DNA from: Methylophilus sp.
GTDB taxonomy: Bacteria; Pseudomonadota; Gammaproteobacteria; Burkholderiales; Methylophilaceae
Direction of reading: 5' to 3'
Length of the DNA stretch: 12,316 nt
Assembly: GCA_027489475.1 (NCBI GenBank)
Contig: JAIXZQ010000177.1
Location: 1 to 12,316 of the forward strand
The notes under the pieces were generated by a model. The model had not been told where the DNA came from and did no database searches. It saw only the letters and a list, made by a program, of their open reading frames with translations. Shown here in pieces: positions 1 through 7,277 of the stretch. The stretch's first letter is position 1. Each line of letters opens with the position of its first letter. Made by a program: the position numbers and the translations under genes.

Positions 1-453
1 AAAAGCAGTGCGATTGATACGGAGCCAGTGTTCTCGCCGGATGGCCAGTTTATCTATTTCACCTCAGACCGCGGTGGCCGTCCGCAAATATACAAAGTCC
101 CGGCTGCTGGTGGCACCCCTAGCCGCGTGACCTTTGAAGGGGCGTACAACGTCAGCCCGCGTTTTTCGCCTGACGGCAAGTATTTAACGTATATCCGTAA
201 TGATGGCGGCGCGTTTAAGGTGGCGGTGCAAGAGTTGGCCACCGGTACGGTCAAGCTGTTGAGCAATGGCCCGCAAGACGAGTCGCCTAGCTTTGCGCCA
301 AATGCGCGCAACATTATGTATGCCACCCGAGTCGGTGGCAAAGGCACACTGGCAACTGTAACTGTGGATGGGTTAGTCAGACAGCGTTTGTCTGAGTCTG
401 GTGGCGATATTCGCGAACCTGCTTGGGGTCCTGCACAGGCGTCACCCAAATAG
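1..453 (+). CDS. tolB: Tol-Pal system beta-propeller protein TolB, C-terminal part
   Basis: TolB is a periplasmic protein that binds Pal and TolA in the Tol-Pal envelope machine, which keeps the outer membrane attached and helps it constrict at division. The gene enters the window already open, so only the last 150 residues are seen; the ATG at 28 is internal, because the frame reads upstream of it to base 1. The visible part consists of beta-propeller (PD40/WD40-like) repeats: FSPDG followed by YFTSDRGG and QIYKV near residues 10-35, then RFSPDGKYLTYI and SFAPNARNIMYA as successive blades. It ends with the REPAWGP segment, typical of the last TolB blade. The stop is TAG at 451-453. pal follows after 52 bases and cpoB after that, the standard tol-pal order, which makes the identification firm. 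Confidence 0.95.
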   Translation, partial: KSSAIDTEPVFSPDGQFIYFTSDRGGRPQIYKVPAAGGTPSRVTFEGAYNVSPRFSPDGKYLTYIRNDGGAFKVAVQELATGTVKLLSNGPQDESPSFAPNARNIMYATRVGGKGTLATVTVDGLVRQRLSESGGDIREPAWGPAQASPK

Positions 454-505
454 CGTTTGCGACGGTTTATTTTTTTGTAATCAATCATTTGTTTAAGGAG
501 AAAGT

Positions 506-1057
506 ATGAATAAGACAATTTGGACCGTGGCTGCATTGGCGTTGGTGTTGACAGCGTGTAAAAGCACCCCAATGAATCCTGCAAAAGTTGAAGATTCCAG
601 CGTGACACGTCCGATGGCCAGCACCCCTGTTGCGCCAAAAGATGACAGCGCCAATACCGACAAAATCAACATTAAAACCGTTGATGTAGATACCAGCAAA
701 GACGAATTAAGCGCAGCCGAACTGGCGAAGCGACAGGTGTTTTTTGATTACGACAGCGATGCCATCCGTGAGGAATACAAAACTGTGGTTGCCAATCATG
801 CCAAATACTTGGTGGCTCACCCACAAACCAAAGTGGTGCTGCAAGGCAACACCGATGAGCGTGGTACCCGTGAATACAACTTGGCGTTGGGTCAGCGCCG
901 TTCTGTTGCCGTGAAAAACGCGCTGAATCTGTTGGGTGTAAGCGATAGCCAAATCGAGACAGTGAGCTACGGTGAAGAGCGCGCTAAGCAAAACTGCCCA
1001 GATGATGCTTGCTTCCAGCAAGACCGTCGCGTAGATATCGTGTATGCAGGTCAGTAA
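506..1057 (+). CDS. pal: Peptidoglycan-associated lipoprotein Pal
   Basis: Pal is an outer-membrane lipoprotein whose OmpA-like domain grips peptidoglycan and which binds TolB. The 183-residue product starts with a lipoprotein signal peptide (residues 1-17, Lys3 then a hydrophobic run) and lipobox LTAC, so Cys18 is the predicted lipidated residue. A flexible, charged, Thr/Pro-containing linker runs to about residue 70. The OmpA-like domain follows, with VFFDYDSDAI at about 78-87 and the peptidoglycan-binding stretch NTDERGTREYN at 115-125. DRRVDIVY lies near the end. The start is supported by AAGGAG at 495-500, five bases before the ATG. One oddity: the loop before the final DRR carries two cysteines, Cys164 and Cys169, where E. 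coli Pal has a GHDEAA-type segment. They could form a periplasmic disulfide. The 3' end overlaps cpoB by 14 bases. Confidence 0.96.
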   Translation: MNKTIWTVAALALVLTACKSTPMNPAKVEDSSVTRPMASTPVAPKDDSANTDKINIKTVDVDTSKDELSAAELAKRQVFFDYDSDAIREEYKTVVANHAKYLVAHPQTKVVLQGNTDERGTREYNLALGQRRSVAVKNALNLLGVSDSQIETVSYGEERAKQNCPDDACFQQDRRVDIVYAGQ

Positions 1058-1889
1058 TTTGCGACTTTATGCACTGATGTGCGCCTTGGGGCTGGCGGTC
1101 ACCACCGTCAGCCACGCGGCTTTGTTTGACGATACCGAGGCGCGCAAGCGTATTCTCGAGCTTGAAGGCAAGCAAACCGCCGACCATGACGCACAGCAAA
1201 AAGCCATAGGTGAATTGCAGCGTACGCAACAGTCGTTGGATAAACGCGTGCAAAGTCTTGAGGCCTTGATCAACGGTAAAGGCCTGCTTGACATGCAAAA
1301 TCAAGTTGAGCAATTACGCCAAGACATCGCCCAGTTAAAAGGCGATTTAGAGGTGGTGGTGCATCAGCTTGAAGACTTGCAGACCAAGCAGAATGCGGCT
1401 TATGCAGACCTCGACACCCGCGTGCGTAAGCTGGAAACCGCGCCTGCGGCAAACAGCGCGCAAACGGCGCCTTCCAGTGGCGGCGAGGCTAAGCCCGAAG
1501 TGGCTGCCCAAGAAACTGCGGCATTAGCAGAAGCCGACGCGCTGAATCAAGCTGGAAAATATAAAGAGGCCTTTAATGCCTATGACACGTTTCTAAAAAC
1601 CTATTCAGGCAGTAAGTTGGCGCCTGAGGCTTTGTATGGCATGGGCTATACGCAATTTGCACTCAAAAGCTATAAATCGTCTGTGGCCACACAGCAAAAG
1701 TTTCTCGACAGCTATGCGCAGCATCCGTTGGCACCTAATGCCATGCTGAATATGGCCAATAGTCAGATCCAGCTTGGGCAGATTCCTGCCGCGAAAAAAA
1801 CGCTTAAAGAGTTGATTGCGGCCTATCCCAATGCCGAAGTTACCCCTGGCGCACAAAAGCGCCTCAAGGTGATTGAAAGTATCAAATAG
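1044..1889 (+). CDS. cpoB: Cell division coordinator CpoB (YbgF), TolA-binding periplasmic protein
   Basis: CpoB is a periplasmic partner of TolA that, in E. coli, coordinates outer-membrane constriction with the septal synthase PBP1B. The 281-residue product begins with a Sec signal peptide; cleavage after SHA (residue 25) is predicted. A long heptad-like coiled-coil region follows (about 32-130, rich in Leu, Gln, Lys and Glu), the part that trimerises in the family. An Ala/Pro/Ser linker covers about 132-160. The C-terminal third holds tetratricopeptide repeats, with recognisable pieces AGKYKEAFNAYDTFL, ALYGMGYTQFALKSYKSSV and AMLNMANSQIQLGQ. The ATG at 1044 lies inside the end of pal, so translation is probably coupled to pal. 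The in-frame ATG at 1077 would remove much of the signal peptide, so the upstream start is preferred. Confidence 0.93.
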   Translation: MQVSNLRLYALMCALGLAVTTVSHAALFDDTEARKRILELEGKQTADHDAQQKAIGELQRTQQSLDKRVQSLEALINGKGLLDMQNQVEQLRQDIAQLKGDLEVVVHQLEDLQTKQNAAYADLDTRVRKLETAPAANSAQTAPSSGGEAKPEVAAQETAALAEADALNQAGKYKEAFNAYDTFLKTYSGSKLAPEALYGMGYTQFALKSYKSSVATQQKFLDSYAQHPLAPNAMLNMANSQIQLGQIPAAKKTLKELIAAYPNAEVTPGAQKRLKVIESIK

Positions 1890-1917
1890 CAGTTTTTCAC
1901 CAGTTCGGCGATAATAG

Positions 1918-1949
1918 CGGGCAGATGTCATCATCTGCCCGTTTTCTTT
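1918..1949 (+). terminator. Hairpin and T-tract after cpoB (probable rho-independent terminator)
   Basis: A perfect 10-bp stem, CGGGCAGATG (1918-1927) with CATCTGCCCG (1932-1941), closes a TCAT loop. TTTTCTTT follows (1942-1949). An outer A-T and a G-T pair can extend the stem by two. It lies between cpoB and queE and ends only about 10 bases before the queE ATG. It is best read as the end of the tol-pal-cpoB transcript, but it could also sit in the leader of a through-transcript. The T-tract is interrupted by one C, so termination may be partial. Confidence 0.7.
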
Positions 1950-1959
1950 GATTTAGCCC

Positions 1960-2601
1960 ATGACTGCACTCCGCATTTTCGAGATTTTTTATTCCCTGCA
2001 AGGCGAAAGCTCACGCGTAGGGTTGCCGACGATTTTTATCCGGCTCACCGGCTGCCCTTTGCGTTGCACTTATTGCGATACGGAATATGCGTTTAAGGGC
2101 GGCAAAATGCAAAGCATAGAAGACATCATGCAGCAGATTGCTGCGTTTAATACGCGCTATGTCTGTGTCACAGGCGGCGAGCCGCTGGCGCAAAAGCCAT
2201 GCATCCCGCTATTGCAAACCCTGTGTGATGCGGGCTATCAGGTGTCATTGGAAACCAGTGGGGCCATGGACATTACGCCGGTTGATCCACGGGTCAAAGT
2301 CATTATGGACATTAAAACTCCTGGCTCAAACGAGGCCGCGCAAAATCGCTGGGAAAATCTGGCCGTACTTAAGCCGGGCGATGAAGTGAAATGGGTCATT
2401 TGTGACCGCGCCGATTATGACTGGGCAGTCGAACAGTTGCGCAGTCAGCCTTTCCCGCCACACTGCGACCATTTATTCTCGCCCAGTTTTCATCAGGTTG
2501 CTGGTGAAACATTGGCGTCATGGATACTGCAAGATCATCTTCCTGTGCGTATGCAATTACAACTACATAAAATTCTGTGGGGGGAAAAGCAAGGCGTATG
2601 A
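1960..2601 (+). CDS. queE: 7-carboxy-7-deazaguanine synthase QueE (radical SAM)
   Basis: QueE is a radical S-adenosylmethionine enzyme that rearranges 6-carboxy-5,6,7,8-tetrahydropterin into 7-carboxy-7-deazaguanine, the ring-contracting step toward preQ0 and queuosine. The 213-residue product opens with [11 protein letters not shown] (residues 7-17), the family N-terminal signature. The [4Fe-4S] cluster cysteines are Cys32, Cys36 and Cys39, in [12 protein letters not shown]. The spacing is CX3CX2C, as in the gammaproteobacterial-type enzymes, not the CX14CX2C form. VCVTGGEPL near residue 70 is the SAM-contacting GGE motif. No clear Shine-Dalgarno precedes the ATG at 1960. The stop overlaps the queC start as ATGA, and the adjacent queC fixes the pathway. 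Confidence 0.95.
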   Translation: MTALRIFEIFYSLQGESSRVGLPTIFIRLTGCPLRCTYCDTEYAFKGGKMQSIEDIMQQIAAFNTRYVCVTGGEPLAQKPCIPLLQTLCDAGYQVSLETSGAMDITPVDPRVKVIMDIKTPGSNEAAQNRWENLAVLKPGDEVKWVICDRADYDWAVEQLRSQPFPPHCDHLFSPSFHQVAGETLASWILQDHLPVRMQLQLHKILWGEKQGV

Positions 2602-3305
2602 CGATATCCTCCCCCTCCCCACGAAATGCCGTAATTTTGCTGTCTGGCGGGCTGGATTCCAGCACCGTACTGGCCATTGCCAAGGCACAGGGCTATGACT
2701 GCTATTGTTTGAGTTTGGATTATCACCAACGCCATCATGCCGAGTTAGTGGCGGCAGATCACGTGGCAACTGCATTGGGCGCGCGTGCACACAAAACAGT
2801 GCAGCTTGACCTCTCTTTATTTGGCGGCTCTGCTTTAACCGATACGCGGATTGCCGTGCCAGAGCAAGAAACCACAGGCATCCCGGTCACCTATGTGCCT
2901 GCGCGCAACACCATCATGTTGTCGTTGGCACTGGCCTGGGCCGAGGTCTTGCAGGCGAGGGATATTTTTATCGGCGTCAATGCACTGGATTACTCGGGCT
3001 ATCCAGATTGCCGTGCAGAGTATGTAAAGGCGTTTCAGCACATGGCCAATTTGGCCACCAAAGCCGCTGTTGAAGGGCAACCCATCACCATCCATGCGCC
3101 ACTCATCGACATGACCAAGGCTGAGATTATTCAAGCGGGTCACGCGCTGGGCGTGGATTATGGCTTAACAGTCTCCTGCTATCAGGCCGATGCACAGGGC
3201 GCGGCCTGTGGCATGTGCGACTCTTGCCGCTTTCGCAAAATCGGCTTTCAGCAGGCCGGCGTCGCGGATCCAACGCGCTATCGGGCAGTCCCGCAAGGGG
3301 CTTGA
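2598..3305 (+). CDS. queC: 7-cyano-7-deazaguanine synthase QueC
   Basis: QueC uses ATP and ammonia to turn 7-carboxy-7-deazaguanine into preQ0 (7-cyano-7-deazaguanine). With the ATG at 2598 the product is 235 residues, close to E. coli QueC. The ATP pyrophosphatase P-loop is [12 protein letters not shown] at about residues 12-23. The zinc site is the C-terminal cysteine set Cys194, Cys204, Cys207 and Cys210 (CGMCDSC). [10 protein letters not shown] and [14 protein letters not shown], both strongly conserved in the family, are also present. The frame stays open seven codons upstream to a GTG at 2577, but the ATG gives the usual length and the ATGA overlap with queE, and AAGG lies just before it. 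No QueD, QueF or Tgt gene is in the window. Confidence 0.95.
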   Translation: MTISSPSPRNAVILLSGGLDSSTVLAIAKAQGYDCYCLSLDYHQRHHAELVAADHVATALGARAHKTVQLDLSLFGGSALTDTRIAVPEQETTGIPVTYVPARNTIMLSLALAWAEVLQARDIFIGVNALDYSGYPDCRAEYVKAFQHMANLATKAAVEGQPITIHAPLIDMTKAEIIQAGHALGVDYGLTVSCYQADAQGAACGMCDSCRFRKIGFQQAGVADPTRYRAVPQGA

Positions 3306-3313
3306 AAATATAC

Positions 3314-3343
3314 TTGCCACGCGTCTGCGAAATCCAGTATAAT
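3314..3343 (+). promoter_or_regulatory. Sigma-70-type promoter for the rpsP operon
   Basis: TTGCCA at 3314-3319 matches five of six bases of the -35 consensus. TATAAT at 3338-3343 is a perfect -10, and the spacer is 18 bases. The bases after the -10 (CCGCGCC, 3344-3350) form a GC-rich discriminator, which in E. coli ribosomal promoters is associated with stringent (ppGpp) control. The expected transcript start is near 3350, leaving a leader of roughly 38 bases before rpsP. This is the strongest promoter-like sequence in the window. Confidence 0.82.
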
Positions 3344-3387
3344 CCGCGCCTTTCTGCAAAGAAATTCATTTTTAAGAGAACAAGATT

Positions 3388-3822
3388 ATGGTCGTTATTC
3401 GTTTATCACGTGGTGGCTCCAAAAAGAACCCGTTTTACAGCGTTGTTGTGGCAGATTCCCGCAACCGTCGTGACGGTCGTTTTATCGAGCGCGTTGGTTT
3501 CTACAATCCATCTGCACGCGCTGGCGCTGAAGGTCTGCGTATCGATGAAGCACGTACGCAATACTGGGTCGATAACGGTGCACAATTGTCAGACACCGTG
3601 GCGCGCTTGGTCAAATTTCATGCCAAAGGCGCTGAGGGTATGGCCGCTGCAAAAGCCAAAGATGTGGCTAAAGCACAAGCTGCTAAAGACAAAGCCGCGG
3701 CTGAAGCTGCCGCTAAATTGAAAGCAGAAGCTGACGCTGCTGCTGCCGAAGCTGCCGCTAAGGCAAAAGCTGAAGCTGACGCTGCTGCCGCAGCCGCTGC
3801 AGAAGCACCTGCAGCTGAATAA
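3388..3822 (+). CDS. rpsP: 30S ribosomal protein S16 with long Ala/Lys/Glu-rich C-terminal tail
   Basis: S16 is a primary 30S assembly protein that binds 16S rRNA. Residues 1 to about 84 are a normal S16 domain: [20 protein letters not shown], then [20 protein letters not shown] at about 22-41 and the [13 protein letters not shown] end. S16 is usually about 80-90 residues, but this product has 144. The extra 60 residues are low-complexity, built from Ala, Lys, Glu and Asp, and contain two 15-residue near-identical units (AEAAAK, then L or A, then KAEADAAA) encoded at 3700-3789. The tail looks helical or disordered and highly charged; its role is unknown. The reading frame shows no sign of error, and rimM starts 21 bases downstream. 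First gene of the rpsP-rimM-trmD-rplS operon. Confidence 0.96.
   Translation: MVVIRLSRGGSKKNPFYSVVVADSRNRRDGRFIERVGFYNPSARAGAEGLRIDEARTQYWVDNGAQLSDTVARLVKFHAKGAEGMAAAKAKDVAKAQAAKDKAAAEAAAKLKAEADAAAAEAAAKAKAEADAAAAAAAEAPAAE
3700..3789 (+). repeat. 45-bp imperfect tandem duplication inside the rpsP tail
   Basis: Two adjacent 45-base units, 3700-3744 and 3745-3789, encode 15-residue segments that differ at one residue only (Leu in the first, Ala in the second). Most base differences are at third positions (for example AAA/AAG and GCA/GCT), so the copies have diverged while keeping the peptide. This points to expansion of the tail by duplication followed by selection on composition. Confidence 0.85.
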
Positions 3823-3843
3823 TCTATTGAACGCCTAACTCAG

Positions 3844-4395
3844 ATGGCGTTTGAACAGATGGTAGTCATGGGGCGCATTGTCGCCCCATATGGCGTTTAT
3901 GGATGGCTAAAAATCGTCCCTGACACCGAAGCCCTAGATGGTTTGCTGGACTATGATCGCTGGTGGGTGGGCAAAGCCCCAGACTGGCGTGAAGTGACGG
4001 TAGAACAAGCCAAGCTACACAATGATGTGTTGCTGGTTAAACTAGCGAATATTAATGACCGTGATTTAGCGTTTGCGCTGAAAGGTCAGCTGATTGCAGT
4101 GCCGCGTGCGGCGCTGCCGGCCCCAGAAGCAGACGAGTATTACTGGTCTGATTTAATTGGCCTGAGCGTACATAATCTGCAGGGCATTGCGTTTGGTCGG
4201 ATTACGCAAGTCTTTGAAACGGGCGCTAACGATGTGTTGGTGGTCCGTGAAGAGCATGCAACCCCCGTGCAAGGCAAAGACGGCAAAATGCATGCAGAAG
4301 TACGTGAGCGTTTAATTCCGTTTACCAGTGAGGCGGTGCCCGAAGTGGATCTTGAGGCGGGCACGGTATTGGTAGATTGGGATGCCGAGTTTTAG
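3844..4395 (+). CDS. rimM: Ribosome maturation factor RimM
   Basis: RimM binds ribosomal protein S19 and assists folding of the 3' (head) domain of 16S rRNA during 30S assembly. The 183-residue product has the expected two parts. The N-terminal RimM barrel carries MGRIVAPYGVYGWLKI (about 9-24). The C-terminal PRC-barrel begins at the conserved DEYYWSDLIGL (97-107), followed by GRITQVFETGANDVLVV and the closing LIPFTSEAVPEVD. Position between rpsP and trmD is the universal arrangement. No strong Shine-Dalgarno precedes the ATG at 3844; in-frame ATGs at 3859 and 3868 are possible alternatives, but the first fits family length. Confidence 0.95.
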   Translation: MAFEQMVVMGRIVAPYGVYGWLKIVPDTEALDGLLDYDRWWVGKAPDWREVTVEQAKLHNDVLLVKLANINDRDLAFALKGQLIAVPRAALPAPEADEYYWSDLIGLSVHNLQGIAFGRITQVFETGANDVLVVREEHATPVQGKDGKMHAEVRERLIPFTSEAVPEVDLEAGTVLVDWDAEF

Positions 4396-4413
4396 ACAGC
4401 AGCCAGACGCATA

Positions 4414-5166
4414 ATGCAAATTGAAGTCATCAGTTTGTTTCCTGAGATGTTTGCCGCGCTCAGCGACCATGGCGTGACTGGGCGGGCAAAGCAACGTGGT
4501 TTGTATCAATTAACCCTGACCAATCCACGGCAGTACACGCAGGATGTGCATCAGTCTGTGGATGACCGGCCTTATGGGGGCGGTCCAGGCATGGTGATGT
4601 TGGCAGAGCCCTTGAGTCGGGCAATTGCAGACTGCAAAGCGCGTTTGCAATTACATGGGGTGACGCCCAAAGTGATACATTTGTCGCCGCGCGGGACGCC
4701 GCTAACGCATGAAAAAGTGTTAGCGCTGTCTGCATTGCCGGGTTTGGTGTTATTAGCCAGTCGTTACGAAGGCGTTGATCAGCGCTTGTTGGACACGCAG
4801 GTGGATGAAGAAATCTCCATCGGTGATTATGTGTTGAGTGGTGGCGAATTGCCAGCCATGGTGTTGTTAGATGCGATGATACGCCAACTGCCGGGTGCGT
4901 TAGGCGATGCAGATTCAGCTCAAGAGGATTCATTTGTGAATGGCCTGCTGGATTATCCACACTACACCCGACCAGAAGAATTTGCAGGATTAAAGGTGCC
5001 TGAAGTGTTATTATCCGGGCACCATGAAAAGATTAGACAATGGCGATTACAACAATCGCTATGGCTAACCCGGGCTAAACGCCCGGATTTATTGGCCGCA
5101 AGGCCGTTGACGAAGGAAGAGGCTAGGCTACTCCAAGACGCAACGTTACAACAACGTGACGTCTGA
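4414..5166 (+). CDS. trmD: tRNA (guanine-N1-)-methyltransferase TrmD
   Basis: TrmD methylates G37 of tRNAs reading CNN codons, which prevents +1 frameshifting, using S-adenosylmethionine bound in a trefoil knot. The 250-residue product is clearly full length. Visible signatures are [11 protein letters not shown] at the N-terminus, [13 protein letters not shown] (50-62), [10 protein letters not shown] (88-97), ASRYEGVD (115-122) and the knot segment [15 protein letters not shown] (135-149). The interdomain segment [17 protein letters not shown] (171-187) contains the likely catalytic Asp172, corresponding to Asp169 in E. coli. It lies 18 bases after rimM, in the same operon. Confidence 0.97.
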   Translation: MQIEVISLFPEMFAALSDHGVTGRAKQRGLYQLTLTNPRQYTQDVHQSVDDRPYGGGPGMVMLAEPLSRAIADCKARLQLHGVTPKVIHLSPRGTPLTHEKVLALSALPGLVLLASRYEGVDQRLLDTQVDEEISIGDYVLSGGELPAMVLLDAMIRQLPGALGDADSAQEDSFVNGLLDYPHYTRPEEFAGLKVPEVLLSGHHEKIRQWRLQQSLWLTRAKRPDLLAARPLTKEEARLLQDATLQQRDV

Positions 5167-5221
5167 AGTCAGAGTGTAGGAACGCGTCTCTTTAGAATTA
5201 AAAGGAACGAAAGGAAGCCAC

Positions 5222-5611
5222 ATGGCAGACATTATCAAAATGCTAGAGCAAGAAGAAATTGCTCGTTTAAACAAGACTATCCCTGACTTTGCACCAGGCG
5301 ACACTGTTGTGGTTGGTGTTAACGTGGTTGAAGGGACGCGTAAACGTGTGCAGGCTTACGAAGGCGTGGTGATTGCCAAACGTAACAAAGGTCTGAACTC
5401 CTCTTTTATCGTGCGTAAAATCTCGTCCGGTGAAGGTGTTGAGCGTACTTTCCAAACGTACTCACCACAGATCGCTTCTATCGAAGTAAAACGCCGTGGT
5501 GATGTACGTCGCGCCAAGTTGTACTACTTGCGTGAGCGTTCAGGTAAATCTGCACGTATTAAAGAAAAATTGGTGGCCCGCGAGAAAGACATCGCTGCCG
5601 ACAACGCGTAA
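5222..5611 (+). CDS. rplS: 50S ribosomal protein L19
   Basis: L19 sits at the 30S-50S interface of the ribosome. The 129-residue product is recognisable from [39 protein letters not shown] and FTVRK-like segment [20 protein letters not shown], followed by [20 protein letters not shown]. It is about 14 residues longer than E. coli L19, with a charged C-terminal end ([14 protein letters not shown]). The ATG at 5222 has AAGGAA at 5211-5216, and a second AAGGAA at 5202-5207. Last gene of the operon, followed directly by a strong terminator. Confidence 0.97.
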   Translation: MADIIKMLEQEEIARLNKTIPDFAPGDTVVVGVNVVEGTRKRVQAYEGVVIAKRNKGLNSSFIVRKISSGEGVERTFQTYSPQIASIEVKRRGDVRRAKLYYLRERSGKSARIKEKLVAREKDIAADNA

Positions 5612-5644
5612 TTTCCGTGTGTTAGTGCTGCTTTGCAGCCACCC

Positions 5645-5678
5645 AAAAAACCCTGACCTTAACCGTCAGGGTTTTTTT
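5645..5678 (+). terminator. Strong rho-independent terminator after rplS
   Basis: CCCTGAC (5651-5657) pairs with GTCAGGG (5665-5671) around a seven-base loop. A six-base A run (5645-5650) pairs with the start of a seven-base T run (5672-5678). The A and T runs on both sides would let it work in either direction, though no minus-strand gene is adjacent. A smaller hairpin lies just upstream (5625-5642: a seven-pair stem with one bulged C and a TTT loop). The rpsP operon clearly ends here. Confidence 0.93.
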
Positions 5679-5779
5679 ATGGATTTTCTTTGGCCATAGG
5701 TCTAACGCAAGCCGCAGCTGCCAAAAGATAACCCATATTGGCATTGCTGTTTTGCGCGGCATGCAGTTAAATAAGCACC

Positions 5780-6283
5780 ATGACTTTGCCGATGACACTT
5801 GATGCGTTGATTCCGGCCCCGTTTGGCTTTATCGGGGTCTATTGTCATGCCGATAATACGCACTCGGCAGGCATGGATGAAATACATTTGTTGCAGCACG
5901 CCTTGCCGGTCCGCACCCCTGCACACCCGCGCGCGGCGGCCTGGGCTGCACAAATAGAGGCTTATCTGGCCGACCCGAATGCCCCGCTACAAGCACCTTT
6001 ACCGGCAGTCGGTACGCCATTTCAGCAGCGCGTATGGCAGGCCATGCGCGCCATCCCGGTCGGTCAAACCCTCAGCTATGGTGCGCTAGCCGCGCAGCTC
6101 GGCTCAGGTCCACGTGCCGTGGCCAATGCCTGTGGGGCTAATCGCTTACCTTTGTTTAATCCTTGTCATCGCGTCGTCGCACAACATGGCTTGGGCGGAT
6201 TTATGCAAGGGCATCCCGCTGGCTTAGCCATCAAACACTGGTTGCTGGCGCATGAGCAGCAGCCCAAGTACACCCCGCGCTGA
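5780..6283 (+). CDS. ogt: Methylated-DNA--[protein]-cysteine S-methyltransferase (Ogt/MGMT family)
   Basis: This suicide repair protein removes alkyl groups from O6-alkylguanine (and O4-alkylthymine) in DNA by transfer to its own cysteine. The 167-residue product ends in the typical domain: TPFQQRVWQAMRAIPVGQTLSYGALA (79-104), then the DNA-recognition helix with GPRAVANACGANR (110-122), and the active-site motif PCHRVVA with acceptor Cys129. The motif is preceded by Asn (NPCHR), where I/V is commoner. The N-terminal part is short and divergent, as usual. An in-frame ATG at 5792 is an alternative start. No N-terminal Ada-type regulatory domain is present. xerD follows within 25 bases, so the two are probably co-transcribed. 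No convincing promoter was found between the terminator and the start. Confidence 0.92.
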   Translation: MTLPMTLDALIPAPFGFIGVYCHADNTHSAGMDEIHLLQHALPVRTPAHPRAAAWAAQIEAYLADPNAPLQAPLPAVGTPFQQRVWQAMRAIPVGQTLSYGALAAQLGSGPRAVANACGANRLPLFNPCHRVVAQHGLGGFMQGHPAGLAIKHWLLAHEQQPKYTPR

Positions 6284-6306
6284 GCACATTGACAAGACAA
6301 GCCCGC

Positions 6307-7233
6307 ATGCCCAGACACACGCCTACGCCGACCACTACCGCCCCGGCGGCCTTTGTGGCTGAGATTGATCCATTTATTGACCAACTGTGGCTAGAAGATG
6401 GCTTGTCAGCCAACACATTGTCCAGTTATCGCAATGATTTGACCGGCTTTGCCCACTGGTGTCAGCACAACGGCCTCAGCTTATTAGACGTACAGCCGCA
6501 GCATATTCAGGCCTATTTGGCGCTACGCTTTCCACAGGTCAAGGTCCGCAGTATCAGCCGCTTACTGGCCACCTTACGTCGCTTTTATCGTTATGCGCTG
6601 ACCACGCAGCGTATCGCGCAAGACCCCACCTTGCAGATACAGGCGCCCAAATTACCCAAGTCGTTGCCAAAAACTCTGAGTGAGGCGCAGGTGGAAGCGC
6701 TGTTGCAGTCGCCAGATATTCAAACCGCTTTGGGCTTGCGCGACCGCGCCATGCTAGAGCTGTTGTATGCCAGTGGCTTAAGGGTGTCTGAATTGGTCAC
6801 CATACGCATCGCTGAGGTAAGCACACAAGATGGGGTGGTGAGGGTGACGGGTAAAGGCAGTAAAACACGCTTGGTACCCATGGGGCAGGAGGCCGCAGAT
6901 TGGATAGACCACTATTTGGCGCAGGCCAGAACCCTGTTACTAAAGGGCGCTTTGAGTGATGCCTTGTTTGTGACCACGCGCGGTGATGCGATGACACGCC
7001 ATGCGTTTTGGCATTTGATACAGCGCTATGCCTTACAGGCAGGCATACAGCAACACATCAGCCCACACGTATTACGGCATGCCTTTGCCACGCATCTGCT
7101 CAATCATGGCGCAGACTTGCGGGTGGTGCAGATGCTGCTCGGTCACGCCGATATCTCGACCACCCAGATTTATACGCATGTGGCGCGTGAGCGCTTGCAG
7201 CAGCTGCACAAAGTGCATCATCCGCGTGGCTAG
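6307..7233 (+). CDS. xerD: Tyrosine recombinase XerD
   Basis: XerD acts with XerC and FtsK at the dif site to resolve chromosome dimers before division. From the ATG at 6307 the product is 308 residues, ten more than E. coli XerD; an in-frame TTG at 6289 would add six. After a Thr/Pro-rich N-terminus, the SAM-like core-binding domain runs from about residue 17 (IDPFIDQLWLEDGLS) to 110. The catalytic domain follows, with all expected residues: Arg159 (SGLRVSEL), Lys183 (TGKGSKTR), His254 and Arg257 (SPHVLRHAFATHLL), His280 (LGHADISTTQ) and nucleophile Tyr289 (IYTHV). The steady offset from E. coli numbering and the resemblance to XerD at the HVLRHAFATHLLNHGADLR stretch favour XerD over XerC. 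It is convergent with folB; no terminator-like hairpin was seen in the 44-base gap. Confidence 0.93.
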   Translation: MPRHTPTPTTTAPAAFVAEIDPFIDQLWLEDGLSANTLSSYRNDLTGFAHWCQHNGLSLLDVQPQHIQAYLALRFPQVKVRSISRLLATLRRFYRYALTTQRIAQDPTLQIQAPKLPKSLPKTLSEAQVEALLQSPDIQTALGLRDRAMLELLYASGLRVSELVTIRIAEVSTQDGVVRVTGKGSKTRLVPMGQEAADWIDHYLAQARTLLLKGALSDALFVTTRGDAMTRHAFWHLIQRYALQAGIQQHISPHVLRHAFATHLLNHGADLRVVQMLLGHADISTTQIYTHVARERLQQLHKVHHPRG

Positions 7234-7277
7234 TGACCAAGCTGCGGTAATCAATCTGTCAGTGTGGGCAGTGATTT

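Noticed and set aside
54..638. Long minus-strand open frame across tolB and pal
   Set aside because: It is antisense to two clear genes, has no family-like sequence or ribosome binding site, and spans their intergenic region; an antisense shadow.
3215..3721. 168-codon plus-strand open frame spanning the queC end and rpsP
   Set aside because: It overlaps queC and rpsP in another frame and crosses the rpsP promoter; the two overlapped genes are certain.
4460..4960. 166-codon minus-strand open frame inside trmD
   Set aside because: Fully antisense to a conserved enzyme gene; composition shows no protein-family signatures.
5738..5779. Possible ogt promoter (TTGCTG-17-TTAAAT)
   Set aside because: Only three and four of six consensus matches, and it would start transcription at the start codon; too weak to report as a feature.
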